A stretch of 52,573 nt of DNA from an uncultured Erysipelotrichales bacterium (GTDB lineage Bacteria > Bacillota_I > Bacilli_A > Erysipelotrichales > Coprobacillaceae). The translations under genes were made by a program, and so were the position numbers. Where the stretch lies: NCBI GenBank assembly GCA_910579135.1, contig CAJTTM010000018.1, positions 1 to 52,573 on the forward strand. Direction: 5' to 3'. Shown in pieces: positions 17,371 through 26,144 of this stretch. A model generated the notes under the pieces. It saw nothing but the letters and a program-made list of their open reading frames with translations. It was not told the DNA's origin and searched no databases. How positions within the stretch are numbered: position 1 is the first letter of the stretch; the number at the start of each line of letters is the position of its first letter.

Positions 17371-18261
17371 ATGAACTTATTAGAAATAAGAAATGATGTT
17401 TTAAAAGATATAAAGTCTATGACTGTATTTAATCATCCTATGATGAGAGCTGTTTTCTCTCATAAGGAATGTGTAGAAGAACTGCTCTCATCTCTCTTTG
17501 ATAAACCTGTACATATCAAAGATTCTCAAGTGGAATACTATATCAGTAATCTTCATGGAAAAGAATCAAGATTGGATATTCTCGTAGAAAGTAATGAAGG
17601 AGAAATCATAGATATAGAAGTTCAAAAGGAAAAAGAAGGATATACATTCAAACGATTAAGATTATATTTTGGTGGAACAGATAATCATTTTATCAAAAGT
17701 GGAACAAAGTATGGAGAAATACCAGATAGTTATATGATTTATATATATCATAAAGATTATTTTGAAAGAGGATTACCAATGTATAGAATCAAGAGAGTAG
17801 AGATGGAAAGTCAGGAAGAAGTGGATGATGGACAAGAGATCTATATAGTGAATGGAGAATATAAAGATGAAAAGGACAGTGATTGATGAATGATCCATGA
17901 TTTTCATTGTATTGACCCTAGTGATATGTATAGTAAGTCAATCAAAAAATGGTTTAGGTATTATAAACAAGATAAAGGAGGAGTCAAAAAGATGTGTGAG
18001 ATTACAAGGAAATGGATGGGAATTGGATATGAAGAGGGAATAGCCCAAGGCTATGAAAACGGAAAAGAAGAAGGTTATACAAATGGAAAGATGGAAACAA
18101 TGAGAGATAATGTGACTTGTCTATTAAATACTAAATTAGGTTTATTATCAAAGAAAATGATTGAAAAAATTAATAATGGTAATGAAAAAGAATTAAATCA
18201 AATTATTATAGATATTTTTAATATTGAAAATGAAGATGATATATTAAAGTATATTCATTAA
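17371..18261 (+). pseudogene. Rpn/PDDEXK_2-type nuclease-transposase gene split by in-frame stops
   Basis: The first part (17371-17886, 171 residues) starts MNLLEIRNDVLKDIKSM and has the PD-(D/E)XK core SRLDILVES..GEIIDIEVQK with the E-x-Q variant typical of the Rpn recombination-promoting nuclease family. The second part (17890-18261, 123 residues) starts MIHDFHCIDPSDMYSKS and has the C-terminal tail with glycine repeats (GYEEGIAQGYENGKEEGYTNGK). Both halves are in the same frame, separated only by two consecutive TGA codons, at the spot where relatives read through to L-M-H-D-F. One ancestral gene of about 295 residues was probably broken by a small mutation. The nuclease half keeps a good AGGAGG site and could still be made alone. 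Family function: RecA-independent DNA transfer and, in some, phage defence. Confidence 0.78.
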
Positions 18262-18297
18262 TAAATTTTTAGATAGAAAGTAGGAATGAATTGTTGT

Positions 18298-18325
18298 AAT
18301 CACTACGGTTGTAGTGATTTTTTTG
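18298..18325 (+). terminator. Terminator after the Rpn-like gene
   Basis: A 9-bp perfect stem AATCACTAC/GTAGTGATT with loop GGTT and a T-run. Confidence 0.9.
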
Positions 18326-18349
18326 TATTTGAGGCATTGTTTTTTGTAT

Positions 18350-18391
18350 CTTACTTTAGATAAATAGATTTTATATATAAAATCAAGTAAG
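18350..18391. promoter_or_regulatory. Palindromic control region of the LytTR operon
   Basis: A perfect 18-bp AT palindrome (18367-18384) lies next to a matched pair CTTACTT (18350-18356) and AAGTAAG (18385-18391). TAGATA or TATATA within it could serve as the -10. The site is 20 bases before the LytTR gene and is a reasonable candidate for autoregulation; which protein binds is not shown by the sequence. Confidence 0.45.
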
Positions 18392-18410
18392 ATGAAAATG
18401 GGAGGTTAAT

Positions 18411-18848
18411 ATGAAGTATTTTATAAAAGAAGATAAAAAATATAAAGAAACAGAAATTGAAATAAGATGTCATAGTTATAATAAAGAAATTGCTAATTTA
18501 GTAAATTATATAAAGAAAAATCAAGATTATATTATCGGTAAGAAGGAAGATATGAATTATTCTATTGTTTTTGATAATATTTATTATATTGAATCTGTTG
18601 ATAATAAGACATTTGTTTATACTTGTGATGATTGTTATGAAGTTAATTATCCTTTATATAAATTAGAAGAATTATTAATGAGTTATAAATGTATAAGAAT
18701 TAGTAAATCAATGATATTAAATATTCATTATTTAAAGAGTGTTAAGGCATTATTTAATGGTAAGTATGAAGCAATGTTAATTAATGATGAAAAATTAATT
18801 ATTAGTAGAAGATATGTTTCTTCTTTTAAGAAAAAATTTGGGCTATAG
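18411..18848 (+). CDS. LytTR-domain DNA-binding regulator
   Basis: A 145-residue protein with no receiver domain. The C-terminal LytTR fold covers about 45-143: YSIVFDNIYYIESVDNKTFVYT, then LEELLMSYKCIRISKSMILNIHYL, and ends ISRRYVSSFKKKFG, all typical. Stand-alone LytTR proteins next to a DUF3021 membrane protein are a known Firmicutes arrangement in which the membrane partner restrains the regulator. GGGAGG precedes the ATG; the DUF3021 gene starts nine bases after the stop. It probably regulates its own operon, including the ABC transporter, through the palindromic region upstream. Confidence 0.9.
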   Translation: MKYFIKEDKKYKETEIEIRCHSYNKEIANLVNYIKKNQDYIIGKKEDMNYSIVFDNIYYIESVDNKTFVYTCDDCYEVNYPLYKLEELLMSYKCIRISKSMILNIHYLKSVKALFNGKYEAMLINDEKLIISRRYVSSFKKKFGL

Positions 18849-18857
18849 GAGGTATTT

Positions 18858-19247
18858 ATGAATAGATTAAAAAATATATTTTTAACTTTATGTTGTTCTT
18901 TTACTTTAGTTATTATTATTAATTGTTTGTTTTCTACTTTATTTGTAGATAGTAATTATATTTCTTTAAAAGATGTTTATATGGTTTTCTTTACTTGTTT
19001 TATAGTGAGTTTAGTTGTTAATTGTTTTAAATTAGAGAGTGTTTATTCTCATTATTTATCAGTGATGTCTATTATATTTATTATGGAATATATATTTTAT
19101 GGAAAAGTGATTTTAATGTTTTCTAATATTATACCTACAATTGTTATTATGTCATTTATTTTTTTTGTTGTTTATTTATCTTTATTTTATGTTAATGATA
19201 AAGATGCTAAAAGAATTAATTCTATGATCAATAAAAGTAACTCATAG
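18858..19247 (+). CDS. DUF3021-type four-segment membrane protein, LytTR partner
   Basis: A 129-residue protein with four predicted membrane segments (about 8-28, 40-55, 63-82, 92-112) and a short charged tail NDKDAKRINSMINKSNS. Size, topology and position directly after a LytTR gene match DUF3021, which acts as inhibitory membrane partner of LytTR regulators in streptococci. AGGAGG precedes the ATG. A 75-base gap with TTGACA but no clear -10 separates it from the ABC genes. Family assignment is by topology and context; the sequence itself is weakly conserved. Confidence 0.75.
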   Translation: MNRLKNIFLTLCCSFTLVIIINCLFSTLFVDSNYISLKDVYMVFFTCFIVSLVVNCFKLESVYSHYLSVMSIIFIMEYIFYGKVILMFSNIIPTIVIMSFIFFVVYLSLFYVNDKDAKRINSMINKSNS

Positions 19248-19322
19248 TTGACATAATGCAAAGTAAAATTGGTAGAAGCAACCAAACATTTTATTTATAT
19301 TATAGGCAAGGAGGAAAGAAAA

Positions 19323-20258
19323 TTGAATGTTATTGAAGTTAATCATTTAGTAAAAAGATATGGTCATGTTACTGCTTTAGATGACTTTAATTTAAGTGTT
19401 GAAGAAGGAGAAATATTAGGCTTGTTAGGCCCTAATGGAAGTGGTAAATCAACTTGTATTAATACCATATTATCTTTACTTAAATATGATCAAGGTACTA
19501 TTAAGATTTTTAATCAAGATATGCATCCCAATCGTTATGATCTTAAAGCTGATATTGGAGTTGTTTTTCAAGAAGTTGCAGTATTTGATGAACTAAGTGT
19601 TAAAGAGAATATTGATTATTTTTGTGGATTATATATTAAAGACAAGAAAAAAAGAAAAGAGTATATTAAAGATGCAGTTGAATTAGTTGGATTACAAGAT
19701 TTTTTAAAATATAAACCAAAGCAATTGAGTGGTGGTTTACTTAGAAGATTAAATATTGCTTGTGGAATAGCTCATAAGCCTAAATTAATATTTTTAGATG
19801 AACCAACAGTTGCAGTTGATCCTCAAAGTCGTAATCATATTTTAGAAGGAATTAAGACTTTAAATGAAAGAGGAGCAACTATTGTTTATACAACTCATTA
19901 TATGGAAGAAGTAGAAATGTTGTGTCATAGAATCGTTATTATGGATAAGGGAAGGATAATTGCGAGTGGTAGTAATGATGAATTAAAAAATTCTATTGAG
20001 TTAAGTGAGCGTATTAGTATTGTTATAGAGGATATAGATAAGGAAATTATCAATTGTTTTCATCAATTAGAAGGGGTTATGAAAGTAGAAGTAGAGGATA
20101 ATATTATTCATATTTCATATAAGTCTAAAGGTAATAATTTGAGTCAATTAATGGATTATTTAAATCAACATCATATTAAATATAATCGTTTGTACAGTGA
20201 AAGACCTACATTAAATGATGTCTTTTTAGAACTTACAGGAAAAGAGTTAAGAGATTGA
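19323..20258 (+). CDS. ABC-2 type transporter ATP-binding protein
   Basis: A 311-residue ATPase. Walker A is GPNGSGKST, the Q-loop is GVVFQEVAVFDE, the signature is LSGGLLRRL, Walker B is LIFLDEPTVAVDP, and the H-loop is YTTHYMEE. The C-terminal ~80 residues are the usual regulatory extension of CcmA/DrrA-like exporters. The start is TTG at 19323, eight bases after AAGGAGG; an upstream TTG at 19269 has no ribosome site, so the longer reading is rejected. The stop TGA overlaps the ATG of the next gene. Likely exports or flips a lipid, peptide or drug with the two permeases downstream. Confidence 0.93.
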   Translation: MNVIEVNHLVKRYGHVTALDDFNLSVEEGEILGLLGPNGSGKSTCINTILSLLKYDQGTIKIFNQDMHPNRYDLKADIGVVFQEVAVFDELSVKENIDYFCGLYIKDKKKRKEYIKDAVELVGLQDFLKYKPKQLSGGLLRRLNIACGIAHKPKLIFLDEPTVAVDPQSRNHILEGIKTLNERGATIVYTTHYMEEVEMLCHRIVIMDKGRIIASGSNDELKNSIELSERISIVIEDIDKEIINCFHQLEGVMKVEVEDNIIHISYKSKGNNLSQLMDYLNQHHIKYNRLYSERPTLNDVFLELTGKELRD

Positions 20259-21379
20259 TGCATTTATTTGTTTATAATTTAAAATTATTATTAAGAAATA
20301 AAATGATGTTGTTTTGGACTTTATTATTTCCTCTTATTCTAGCAACTTTATTTAACTTGGCTTTTTCTCATTTGTTAGATAATGAACATTTTGAAATAGC
20401 TAAAGTTGCGATTGTTGAGGTTAAAGAAAATAAAGAATTTTGTAATGTTTTAGATGAATTGTCTAAAGAAGATGATAATCAATTATTAGATGTACAATAT
20501 GTTTCTTTAAATAAAGCTAAAGATTTATTAGATAATGATAAAATTGATGGTTATTTAGTAATAGATAAAGAGATAGAATTAACAATTAATAAAAATGGAA
20601 TATCTCAAACAATTATTCAAACAGTAGTAGATAATTATTATTCTACTGTCAGTACATTTAAGAATATTTATGAAATAAAACCTCAGACAATTATTAATGG
20701 TGTATTTAACGATTTGGAAATGAATAAAGATTATTTTAAAGAAGAAAGTTCAAATCATTCAGATTTAACTGTTATTTATTTTTATACTTTAATTGGTATG
20801 AATTGTATGTTTGGTGGTTTTTCTTCTATTACATTATCTACTAAAATGGAAGGTAATTTATCAAGACAAGGAACAAGAATTACTATTTCTCCAATACCCA
20901 AGTATAAAATATTATTATCTTCTTCTATTGCAATTTTTATAATTCATTATATTAAGATGTTGGTTTTATTAGCATATTTAATATATGGTTTAAATGTGCA
21001 ATTTGGAGATCAAATAATATATATTATGTTATTAATGGCAATAGGAAGTTTAGTAGGTATTTCACTTGGTAATTGTATTAGTTGTATTTTAAAAACTAGT
21101 GAGGATACAAAGGTATCTGTAGGCTCTTCTTTATCTATGTTATGTTCTTTTTTTGCAGGAATGATGATCATTGATATGAAATATTGGGTTTTAGAGTATT
21201 TTCCATTAGGAGCTTATATTAATCCTGTAAGTTTAATTACTGATGCTTTATATGCACTATATTATTATACAACTTATGATCGTTATTTCTTTAATGTTTT
21301 ATGTTTATTAGGAATGAGTACTTTATTAACTTTTGTTTCTATTATTTTTATGAGGAGAAAACAGTATGATAGTATTTAA
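20258..21379 (+). CDS. ABC-2 type permease, first subunit
   Basis: A 373-residue membrane protein with one N-terminal segment (about 15-38), a large extracytoplasmic domain (about 40-180), and five or six C-terminal segments from about 185 on. This is the ABC-2 (YhgE/Pip-like, DrrB-like) layout. ATG at 20258 overlaps the ATPase stop (TGATG), so translation is coupled; a TTG just before it is not needed. It ends with YDSI and overlaps the next permease by 14 bases. Substrate not evident. Confidence 0.88.
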   Translation: MHLFVYNLKLLLRNKMMLFWTLLFPLILATLFNLAFSHLLDNEHFEIAKVAIVEVKENKEFCNVLDELSKEDDNQLLDVQYVSLNKAKDLLDNDKIDGYLVIDKEIELTINKNGISQTIIQTVVDNYYSTVSTFKNIYEIKPQTIINGVFNDLEMNKDYFKEESSNHSDLTVIYFYTLIGMNCMFGGFSSITLSTKMEGNLSRQGTRITISPIPKYKILLSSSIAIFIIHYIKMLVLLAYLIYGLNVQFGDQIIYIMLLMAIGSLVGISLGNCISCILKTSEDTKVSVGSSLSMLCSFFAGMMIIDMKYWVLEYFPLGAYINPVSLITDALYALYYYTTYDRYFFNVLCLLGMSTLLTFVSIIFMRRKQYDSI

Positions 21380-22514
21380 GAATTATTTAAAGATAACAAA
21401 GTTATATATTAAGATCATTATTGTTTATACTGCTATTTTTATAGGTATCTCTGTTATATCTTCATTAAATAATAATCAAAATCAAGCAAGTTATGAAAAA
21501 GAAAAAGTTAATATTGCTTTTATTAATAATGATCATAGTGAATTTATAGATTGTTTTAGGGATTATGTAAAAGAAAATGCAACAATAGTTGATATTGATA
21601 ATAATGAAGAAAGCTTAAAGGATGCATTGTTTTTTAGAAAAGTTGATTATATTATGATTATACCTAAATCTTTTACAGAAGATTTTATAAAGGAAAAAGA
21701 TGTGGTGATTAAAACAATGCAAGTTCCTGATTCTTATGGAGCAATGTATTCTAAAACGTTAATGAATAAGTATTTAAATACTGCACGTATTTATTTAAAG
21801 GCAGATATTGATATTCATGATTTATCTTTAAAGGTAAAAGAGGATCTAAGTTTTGAAACTAAGGTTCATATGAATAATCCTATTGATAATGATGATTTAA
21901 AATCTATTGCTTCTTTTTATAATTTTTCTAATTTTGCTTTGCTTGCGATTATTATTGTTGTTATTTCTATGGTGATTGTTTCTTTTAATAAAATAGAAAT
22001 TAAGAAGAGAAATCTTGTTTCTTCTTTAAGTTATAATCGTATTAATTTACAGTTATTATTAGGAAATATTATTATTGCATTAGGAATATGGTTTATATAT
22101 GTATTCATTAGTTTTATATTATATACTGAAGCTATGTTATCTATACATGGATTATTATTTGTTATTAATTCTTTGTGTTTATTAATATTTATATTAACAT
22201 TTAGTTTCTTTTTAACGAAATTAACTGATAATAGAGAATTAATTAGTGGTATTTCTAATGTAGTAAGTTTAGGTTGTAGTTTTTTAGGAGGAGCATTTGT
22301 TCCTCAGGAATATTTAGGCTCATTTGTTTTGAATATTGCTCATTTGACACCATCTTATTGGTTTATAAAAAATAATAATATGATTACAACACTTACTAGT
22401 TTTAGTTTTGAAGATTTATCACCTATATTCTTTAATATGATAATCTTATTATTATTTGCTTTAGTATTCTATGTTTTAGTCTTTATAGTGACATCTTTTC
22501 AAAAGAAAAATTAA
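21366..22514 (+). CDS. ABC-2 type permease, second subunit
   Basis: A 382-residue protein with the same plan as its neighbour: an N-terminal segment (about 14-32), an extracytoplasmic region to about 190, then six membrane segments. The GGAFVPQEYLGS motif near 315 is typical of ABC-2 permeases before the last helix. The two permeases are probably a heterodimer driven by the ATPase encoded before them. Overlap of 14 bases with the preceding gene. Last gene of the LytTR operon. Confidence 0.88.
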   Translation: MIVFKNYLKITKLYIKIIIVYTAIFIGISVISSLNNNQNQASYEKEKVNIAFINNDHSEFIDCFRDYVKENATIVDIDNNEESLKDALFFRKVDYIMIIPKSFTEDFIKEKDVVIKTMQVPDSYGAMYSKTLMNKYLNTARIYLKADIDIHDLSLKVKEDLSFETKVHMNNPIDNDDLKSIASFYNFSNFALLAIIIVVISMVIVSFNKIEIKKRNLVSSLSYNRINLQLLLGNIIIALGIWFIYVFISFILYTEAMLSIHGLLFVINSLCLLIFILTFSFFLTKLTDNRELISGISNVVSLGCSFLGGAFVPQEYLGSFVLNIAHLTPSYWFIKNNNMITTLTSFSFEDLSPIFFNMIILLLFALVFYVLVFIVTSFQKKN

Positions 22515-22575
22515 TTGAACATTATATTGTTTTATTTTATAATTGAAAAGAAGTGACTGAATGTAAATAATTGAC

Positions 22576-22603
22576 TTGATTAAATATTATTCTATGTTAT
22601 AAT
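22576..22603 (+). promoter_or_regulatory. Promoter of the SRP RNA gene
   Basis: TTGATT, a 16-base spacer and TATAAT (22598-22603), with the RNA start expected near 22609. Confidence 0.7.
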
Positions 22604-22608
22604 CATAA

Positions 22609-22697
22609 GTGCCATTACAATAGGTGGCTTCGAACCATGTCAGGACCGGAAGGTAGCAGCATTAAGGAGTATCATCTATGTGTAGTGGTCTTTTTTT
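22609..22697 (+). ncRNA. ffs: Signal recognition particle RNA (small bacterial type)
   Basis: The conserved domain IV core is present: GGCTTCGAACCATGTCAGGACCGGAAGGTAGCAGC in two parts, with the TGTCAGGACCGGAAGG loop and the AGCAGCA asymmetric loop. The outer helix pairs GCCATTACA near 22611 with TGTAGTGGT near 22689, and a T7 run follows. The RNA is about 80-85 nt, the short hairpin form without an Alu domain. An open frame runs through this RNA into tadA but is not coding here. It sits before tadA and near dnaX, as scr does in Bacillus. Confidence 0.93.
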
Positions 22698-22708
22698 ATG
22701 GAGGTAAT

Positions 22709-23155
22709 ATGGATTTAGAATACATGAAAATAGCTTTCAATGAAGCTTTAAAAGCTTATAAAGAAGATGAAGTACCAATTGGTGCAGTTATTGTAAAAGA
22801 TAATGAAATTATATCTAAAGGATATAATTTAAAAGAAAAAAAGCAAATGGTTACAAAGCATGCTGAAATTATTGCGATTGAAGAAGCAGAAAAGAAATTA
22901 GGAACATGGCATTTAGATGATTGTATTTTATATACAACTTTAGAGCCTTGCTTAATGTGTAGTGGGGCTATTATACAAAGCCGCATTAAAAGAGTGGTAT
23001 ATGGTTGTAGTGAGAAAAGGTGGAGTAGTTTATCTCATTTATTGAAATCTGAAAATTTGAATCATTATCCTTCTATAACTGCTCATGTTTATGAAAGAGA
23101 ATGTTCTATGCTTATTTCTAATTATTTTAAAGAAAAAAGAAATAGAAAAATATAG
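22709..23155 (+). CDS. tadA: tRNA-specific adenosine deaminase
   Basis: A 148-residue zinc enzyme that converts A34 of tRNA-Arg(ACG) to inosine. The zinc and catalytic motifs are HAEI (near 51-54) and PCLMCSGAI (near 81-89). The start is ATG at 22709 (MDLEYMKIAF), nine bases after GGAGGT. A longer frame starting at 22637 would translate SRP RNA and is rejected. The terminator of the SRP RNA overlaps the ribosome site region, so some transcripts may read through. Confidence 0.95.
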   Translation: MDLEYMKIAFNEALKAYKEDEVPIGAVIVKDNEIISKGYNLKEKKQMVTKHAEIIAIEEAEKKLGTWHLDDCILYTTLEPCLMCSGAIIQSRIKRVVYGCSEKRWSSLSHLLKSENLNHYPSITAHVYERECSMLISNYFKEKRNRKI

Positions 23156-23166
23156 TATGAGGTGTA

Positions 23167-24006
23167 ATGATGATTTATTTAATACTTGCGATTGTTAGTA
23201 GTGTTCTTGTTTCTATTATTATGCGTTGTAGTGAAAAATATATAGATAATAATATTTCAATGCTTTCTATTAATTATTTGATGTGTTTAATTTTAGCTGG
23301 AATTTATATAGATTTTCATCAAATCTACATACCCGTTATAGGTATGAATCAAGCTATTGTATTAGGAATTATTAACGGGATATTATATTTATCTAGTTTT
23401 ATTTTATTACAGAGAAATATTAATAAGAATGGTGTTATTTTATCTTCTTTATTTATGAAGTTAGGTATTCTTATTCCAATGATTGTTTCTATCTTTGTTT
23501 TTAAAGAGCTTCCTTCAACTGTTCAATTAATAGGATTTATAATTGCGATTATTTCTATTGTTTTTATGAATATAAAAAAAGAAGACACAAATGTAGGTTT
23601 TAAATTTGGTTTGTTGTTATTGCTTATTGTTAATGGAACGACTGATACAATGTCAAAGATATTTGATGAAGTAGGAAATACAATGTTATCTGAACAATTC
23701 TTATTTTATACTTTTTTATTTGCATTGATTTTATGTGTTTTTTTTACTTTTATAAAAAAACAAAGTCTTCATAAAAATGAATTGTTCTTTGGATTGTTGA
23801 TAGGTATTCCTAATTATTTTTCTGCAAGATTTTTACTTCAAGCATTACAATCAATACCTGCAGTTATTGTATATCCTACATATAGTGTTAGTACTATTGT
23901 TGTTGTAACAGTAGTAGGAATATTATTATTTAAAGAGACTTTATATAAATATCAAAAGATTTCTATGATTGGAATTTTATTATCATTGATACTTTTAAAT
24001 ATATAG
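23167..24006 (+). CDS. DMT-superfamily (EamA-like) transporter
   Basis: A 279-residue hydrophobic protein with about ten membrane segments in two similar halves, each ending with a conserved helix (IIAIISIVFMNIKK near 121-134, MIGILLSLILLNI at the end). No soluble domain. EamA-type proteins export or import small metabolites; the substrate cannot be told. Two adjacent ATG codons are possible starts; the GAGGTG site lies closer to the second. It sits between tadA and dnaX and ends with a hairpin that overlaps its stop. Confidence 0.8.
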   Translation: MMIYLILAIVSSVLVSIIMRCSEKYIDNNISMLSINYLMCLILAGIYIDFHQIYIPVIGMNQAIVLGIINGILYLSSFILLQRNINKNGVILSSLFMKLGILIPMIVSIFVFKELPSTVQLIGFIIAIISIVFMNIKKEDTNVGFKFGLLLLLIVNGTTDTMSKIFDEVGNTMLSEQFLFYTFLFALILCVFFTFIKKQSLHKNELFFGLLIGIPNYFSARFLLQALQSIPAVIVYPTYSVSTIVVVTVVGILLFKETLYKYQKISMIGILLSLILLNI

Positions 24007-24027
24007 ATATCTTAGGATATCTTTTTT
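24005..24027 (+). terminator. Terminator after the DMT transporter gene
   Basis: AGATATC/GATATCT stem with loop TTAG and a T-run, overlapping the stop codon. Confidence 0.82.
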
Positions 24028-24075
24028 CTTCTTTACATGATTAATTTATGGTATAATTGGAAAGGAGTTGATTTT

Positions 24076-25833
24076 ATGGCATATAAGACATTATATAGAG
24101 TTTATCGTCCCCAACGTTTTGAGGGTGTTGCAGGACAAGAACATATTATTACAACATTAAAACATGCAGTTGATGAAAATAGGATAGCACATGCCTATTT
24201 GTTTTGTGGTCCCAGAGGTACTGGTAAGACTTCTATTGCGAAATTATTAGCTAAGGCCATTAATTGTAAAGGAAATCATAAACCTTGTGGTGAATGTTCT
24301 AACTGTAAAGCTATTGAAAATAATAATCATCCAGATGTTATAGAAATAGATGCTGCTAGTAATAATGGTGTAGATGAAGTTAGAGATTTAATTGAAAAAG
24401 TAAAATTTGCTCCTACACAAGGAAATTATAAAGTATATATTATAGATGAGGTTCATATGATGTCACCTGGTGCTTTTAATGCATTATTAAAAACATTAGA
24501 GGAGCCACCAGCACATGTTATCTTTATTTTAGCAACCACAGAACCTCATAAGATATTACCTACAATTATTTCAAGGTGTCAACGTTTTGATTTCACAAAA
24601 CTTTCTTTAAGAGATATTATTAATAGAATGAAAATTATATTAAAGGAAGAAAATTGTAATGTTGATGATGAAGCAGTAGAAATGATTGCGAAACTTGCAG
24701 ATGGTGGGATGAGAGATGCTTTGTCTATATTAGAGCAATGTTTAGCTTTTAATGATAAGCATTTAACTTTACAAGATGTTTATCGTATTTATGGTATTGT
24801 TTCTATTGATAATAAGATTAATTTTATTAAAATATTGATGTCTAAAGATATGAGCAAAGCTTTATCTTTATTAGATGATATGATACAAAATGGTATTGAT
24901 ATTAAAAGATTGACTATGGATTTAGTTGATATTTTAAAGGATATTATTATATATAAAAATACAAATAATTTAGATATTCTATTTGTTTTATCTTCATATG
25001 ATATAGATAAAATTGTTCCTTATATAACAAGTGAAGAAGCTTTTCAATTTATAGATATATTTATGGATGCTAACGAGAAATATTCTAAGGCTATCAATCC
25101 ATCTATTTATTTTGAACTTGCAGTTCTTAAAATTTGTAATCATGTAGTAGAAAAGAAGATTGAAACAGTAAATACAATAGAAGAAAAGGTAATTGAACCT
25201 ACTATAACTCCAGTAGAGGAAATTATAGAAGAACCTACAATTGAAATTGAAGAAACAATTATAGAAGATCCTATTATTGAAGATAAGGTAGAAGTTCCTA
25301 CATTTGATTTTGAGCCTGTAGAAGAACCTGTAGAACAGAGTGAATATAATATAGAAGTTGATATCAATGATATCATGAATATTTTAGTTCAAGCAAGAAG
25401 AGAGATATTAACAGATATTCAAGAAAAATGGCCTGTTATTAAACGTTATCTAGCCAATTTAAATACAGCCAAAAGTGCTTCTATGTTATGTAATGGAACA
25501 CCTGTTGCAGCTTGTAAAGGTGGTTTGATTATTTCTTTTGAGTTTTTACCTGATGTTAATGCTGTTAATTATTATAAAAACTATAAACACTTAAGTACAT
25601 TCATAAAAGAATTATTAGGTGAGGAATATAAGTTTTTAGCAGTTGAACAAGAAAAATGGCAAAATCTTAGAAATCAGTTTATTATTTTAAAGCGTAATAA
25701 TCAACTACCTAAACCTCATGATATTACTTTAAAACATATTGAAAGTTATGATATTGATCATGTTGATTTGAATCAAGCTCAAAAATATGCAGTTGAATTA
25801 TTTGGAGATATAGTTGAATTTGAGGAGGAGTAA
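24076..25833 (+). CDS. dnaX: DNA polymerase III gamma/tau subunit
   Basis: A 585-residue clamp-loader ATPase. Walker A is GPRGTGKTS, followed by a four-cysteine zinc module (NCKGNHKPCGECSNC) and Walker B YIIDEVHMM; sensor region LATTEPHKI. After about residue 360 comes an acidic Pro/Glu/Ile-rich linker (EEPTIEIEETIIEDPIIEDK) and a C-terminal domain. It loads the DnaN clamp together with HolB, encoded 1.6 kb further on. The start is ATG after AAAGGAG; an upstream in-frame ATG at 24037 lies in the promoter and is rejected. A TATAAT with TGG extension (24049-24057) is the likely promoter. No frameshift heptamer for a short gamma form was noticed. Confidence 0.96.
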   Translation: MAYKTLYRVYRPQRFEGVAGQEHIITTLKHAVDENRIAHAYLFCGPRGTGKTSIAKLLAKAINCKGNHKPCGECSNCKAIENNNHPDVIEIDAASNNGVDEVRDLIEKVKFAPTQGNYKVYIIDEVHMMSPGAFNALLKTLEEPPAHVIFILATTEPHKILPTIISRCQRFDFTKLSLRDIINRMKIILKEENCNVDDEAVEMIAKLADGGMRDALSILEQCLAFNDKHLTLQDVYRIYGIVSIDNKINFIKILMSKDMSKALSLLDDMIQNGIDIKRLTMDLVDILKDIIIYKNTNNLDILFVLSSYDIDKIVPYITSEEAFQFIDIFMDANEKYSKAINPSIYFELAVLKICNHVVEKKIETVNTIEEKVIEPTITPVEEIIEEPTIEIEETIIEDPIIEDKVEVPTFDFEPVEEPVEQSEYNIEVDINDIMNILVQARREILTDIQEKWPVIKRYLANLNTAKSASMLCNGTPVAACKGGLIISFEFLPDVNAVNYYKNYKHLSTFIKELLGEEYKFLAVEQEKWQNLRNQFIILKRNNQLPKPHDITLKHIESYDIDHVDLNQAQKYAVELFGDIVEFEEE

Positions 25834-26144
25834 TGATGAATTTTAATCAGCTAGTTAGACAAGCACAACAGATGCAAAGAAAAGTCAATAAATTAAAAAA
25901 TGAATTTGATGAAAAGGAATTTGAATTTGCAAGTCAACAAGATTTAATTACTGGTAAAATCAATGGTAATTTAGAGATTATTGATTTAAAGATAAATAAA
26001 GATTTATTAGATGAAGAGAATAAAGAAATGTTGGAAGATTTATTAGTCGTTACTATTAATGAAAATATAGCAAAAATCGCAAAAGAAAAGGAAGATACTA
26101 TCAATAATGCTACTAACGGTGTTGATGTATCAGCATTCTTATAA
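25833..26144 (+). CDS. ybaB: YbaB/EbfC family nucleoid-associated protein
   Basis: A 103-residue protein with the MNFNQLVRQAQQMQRK start typical of the family and an acidic middle (LLDEENKEMLEDLLV). It forms dimers that bind DNA non-specifically. It overlaps the end of dnaX (TAATG) and the start of recR (TAATG), the conserved dnaX-ybaB-recR unit. Two adjacent ATGs are possible; the second gives the canonical MNFNQ start. Confidence 0.94.
   Translation: MMNFNQLVRQAQQMQRKVNKLKNEFDEKEFEFASQQDLITGKINGNLEIIDLKINKDLLDEENKEMLEDLLVVTINENIAKIAKEKEDTINNATNGVDVSAFL

Noticed and set aside
19269..19322. Earlier TTG start for the ABC ATPase
   Set aside because: No ribosome site there; TTG at 19323 has AAGGAGG at ideal spacing and the usual family start follows.
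22637..22708. N-terminal extension of tadA starting MSGPEGSS
   Set aside because: These codons are the SRP RNA domain IV core; the real start at 22709 has GGAGGT and the family N-terminus.
24037..24075. Upstream ATG for dnaX
   Set aside because: It lies upstream of the TATAAT -10, so it would not be transcribed; AAAGGAG precedes 24076.
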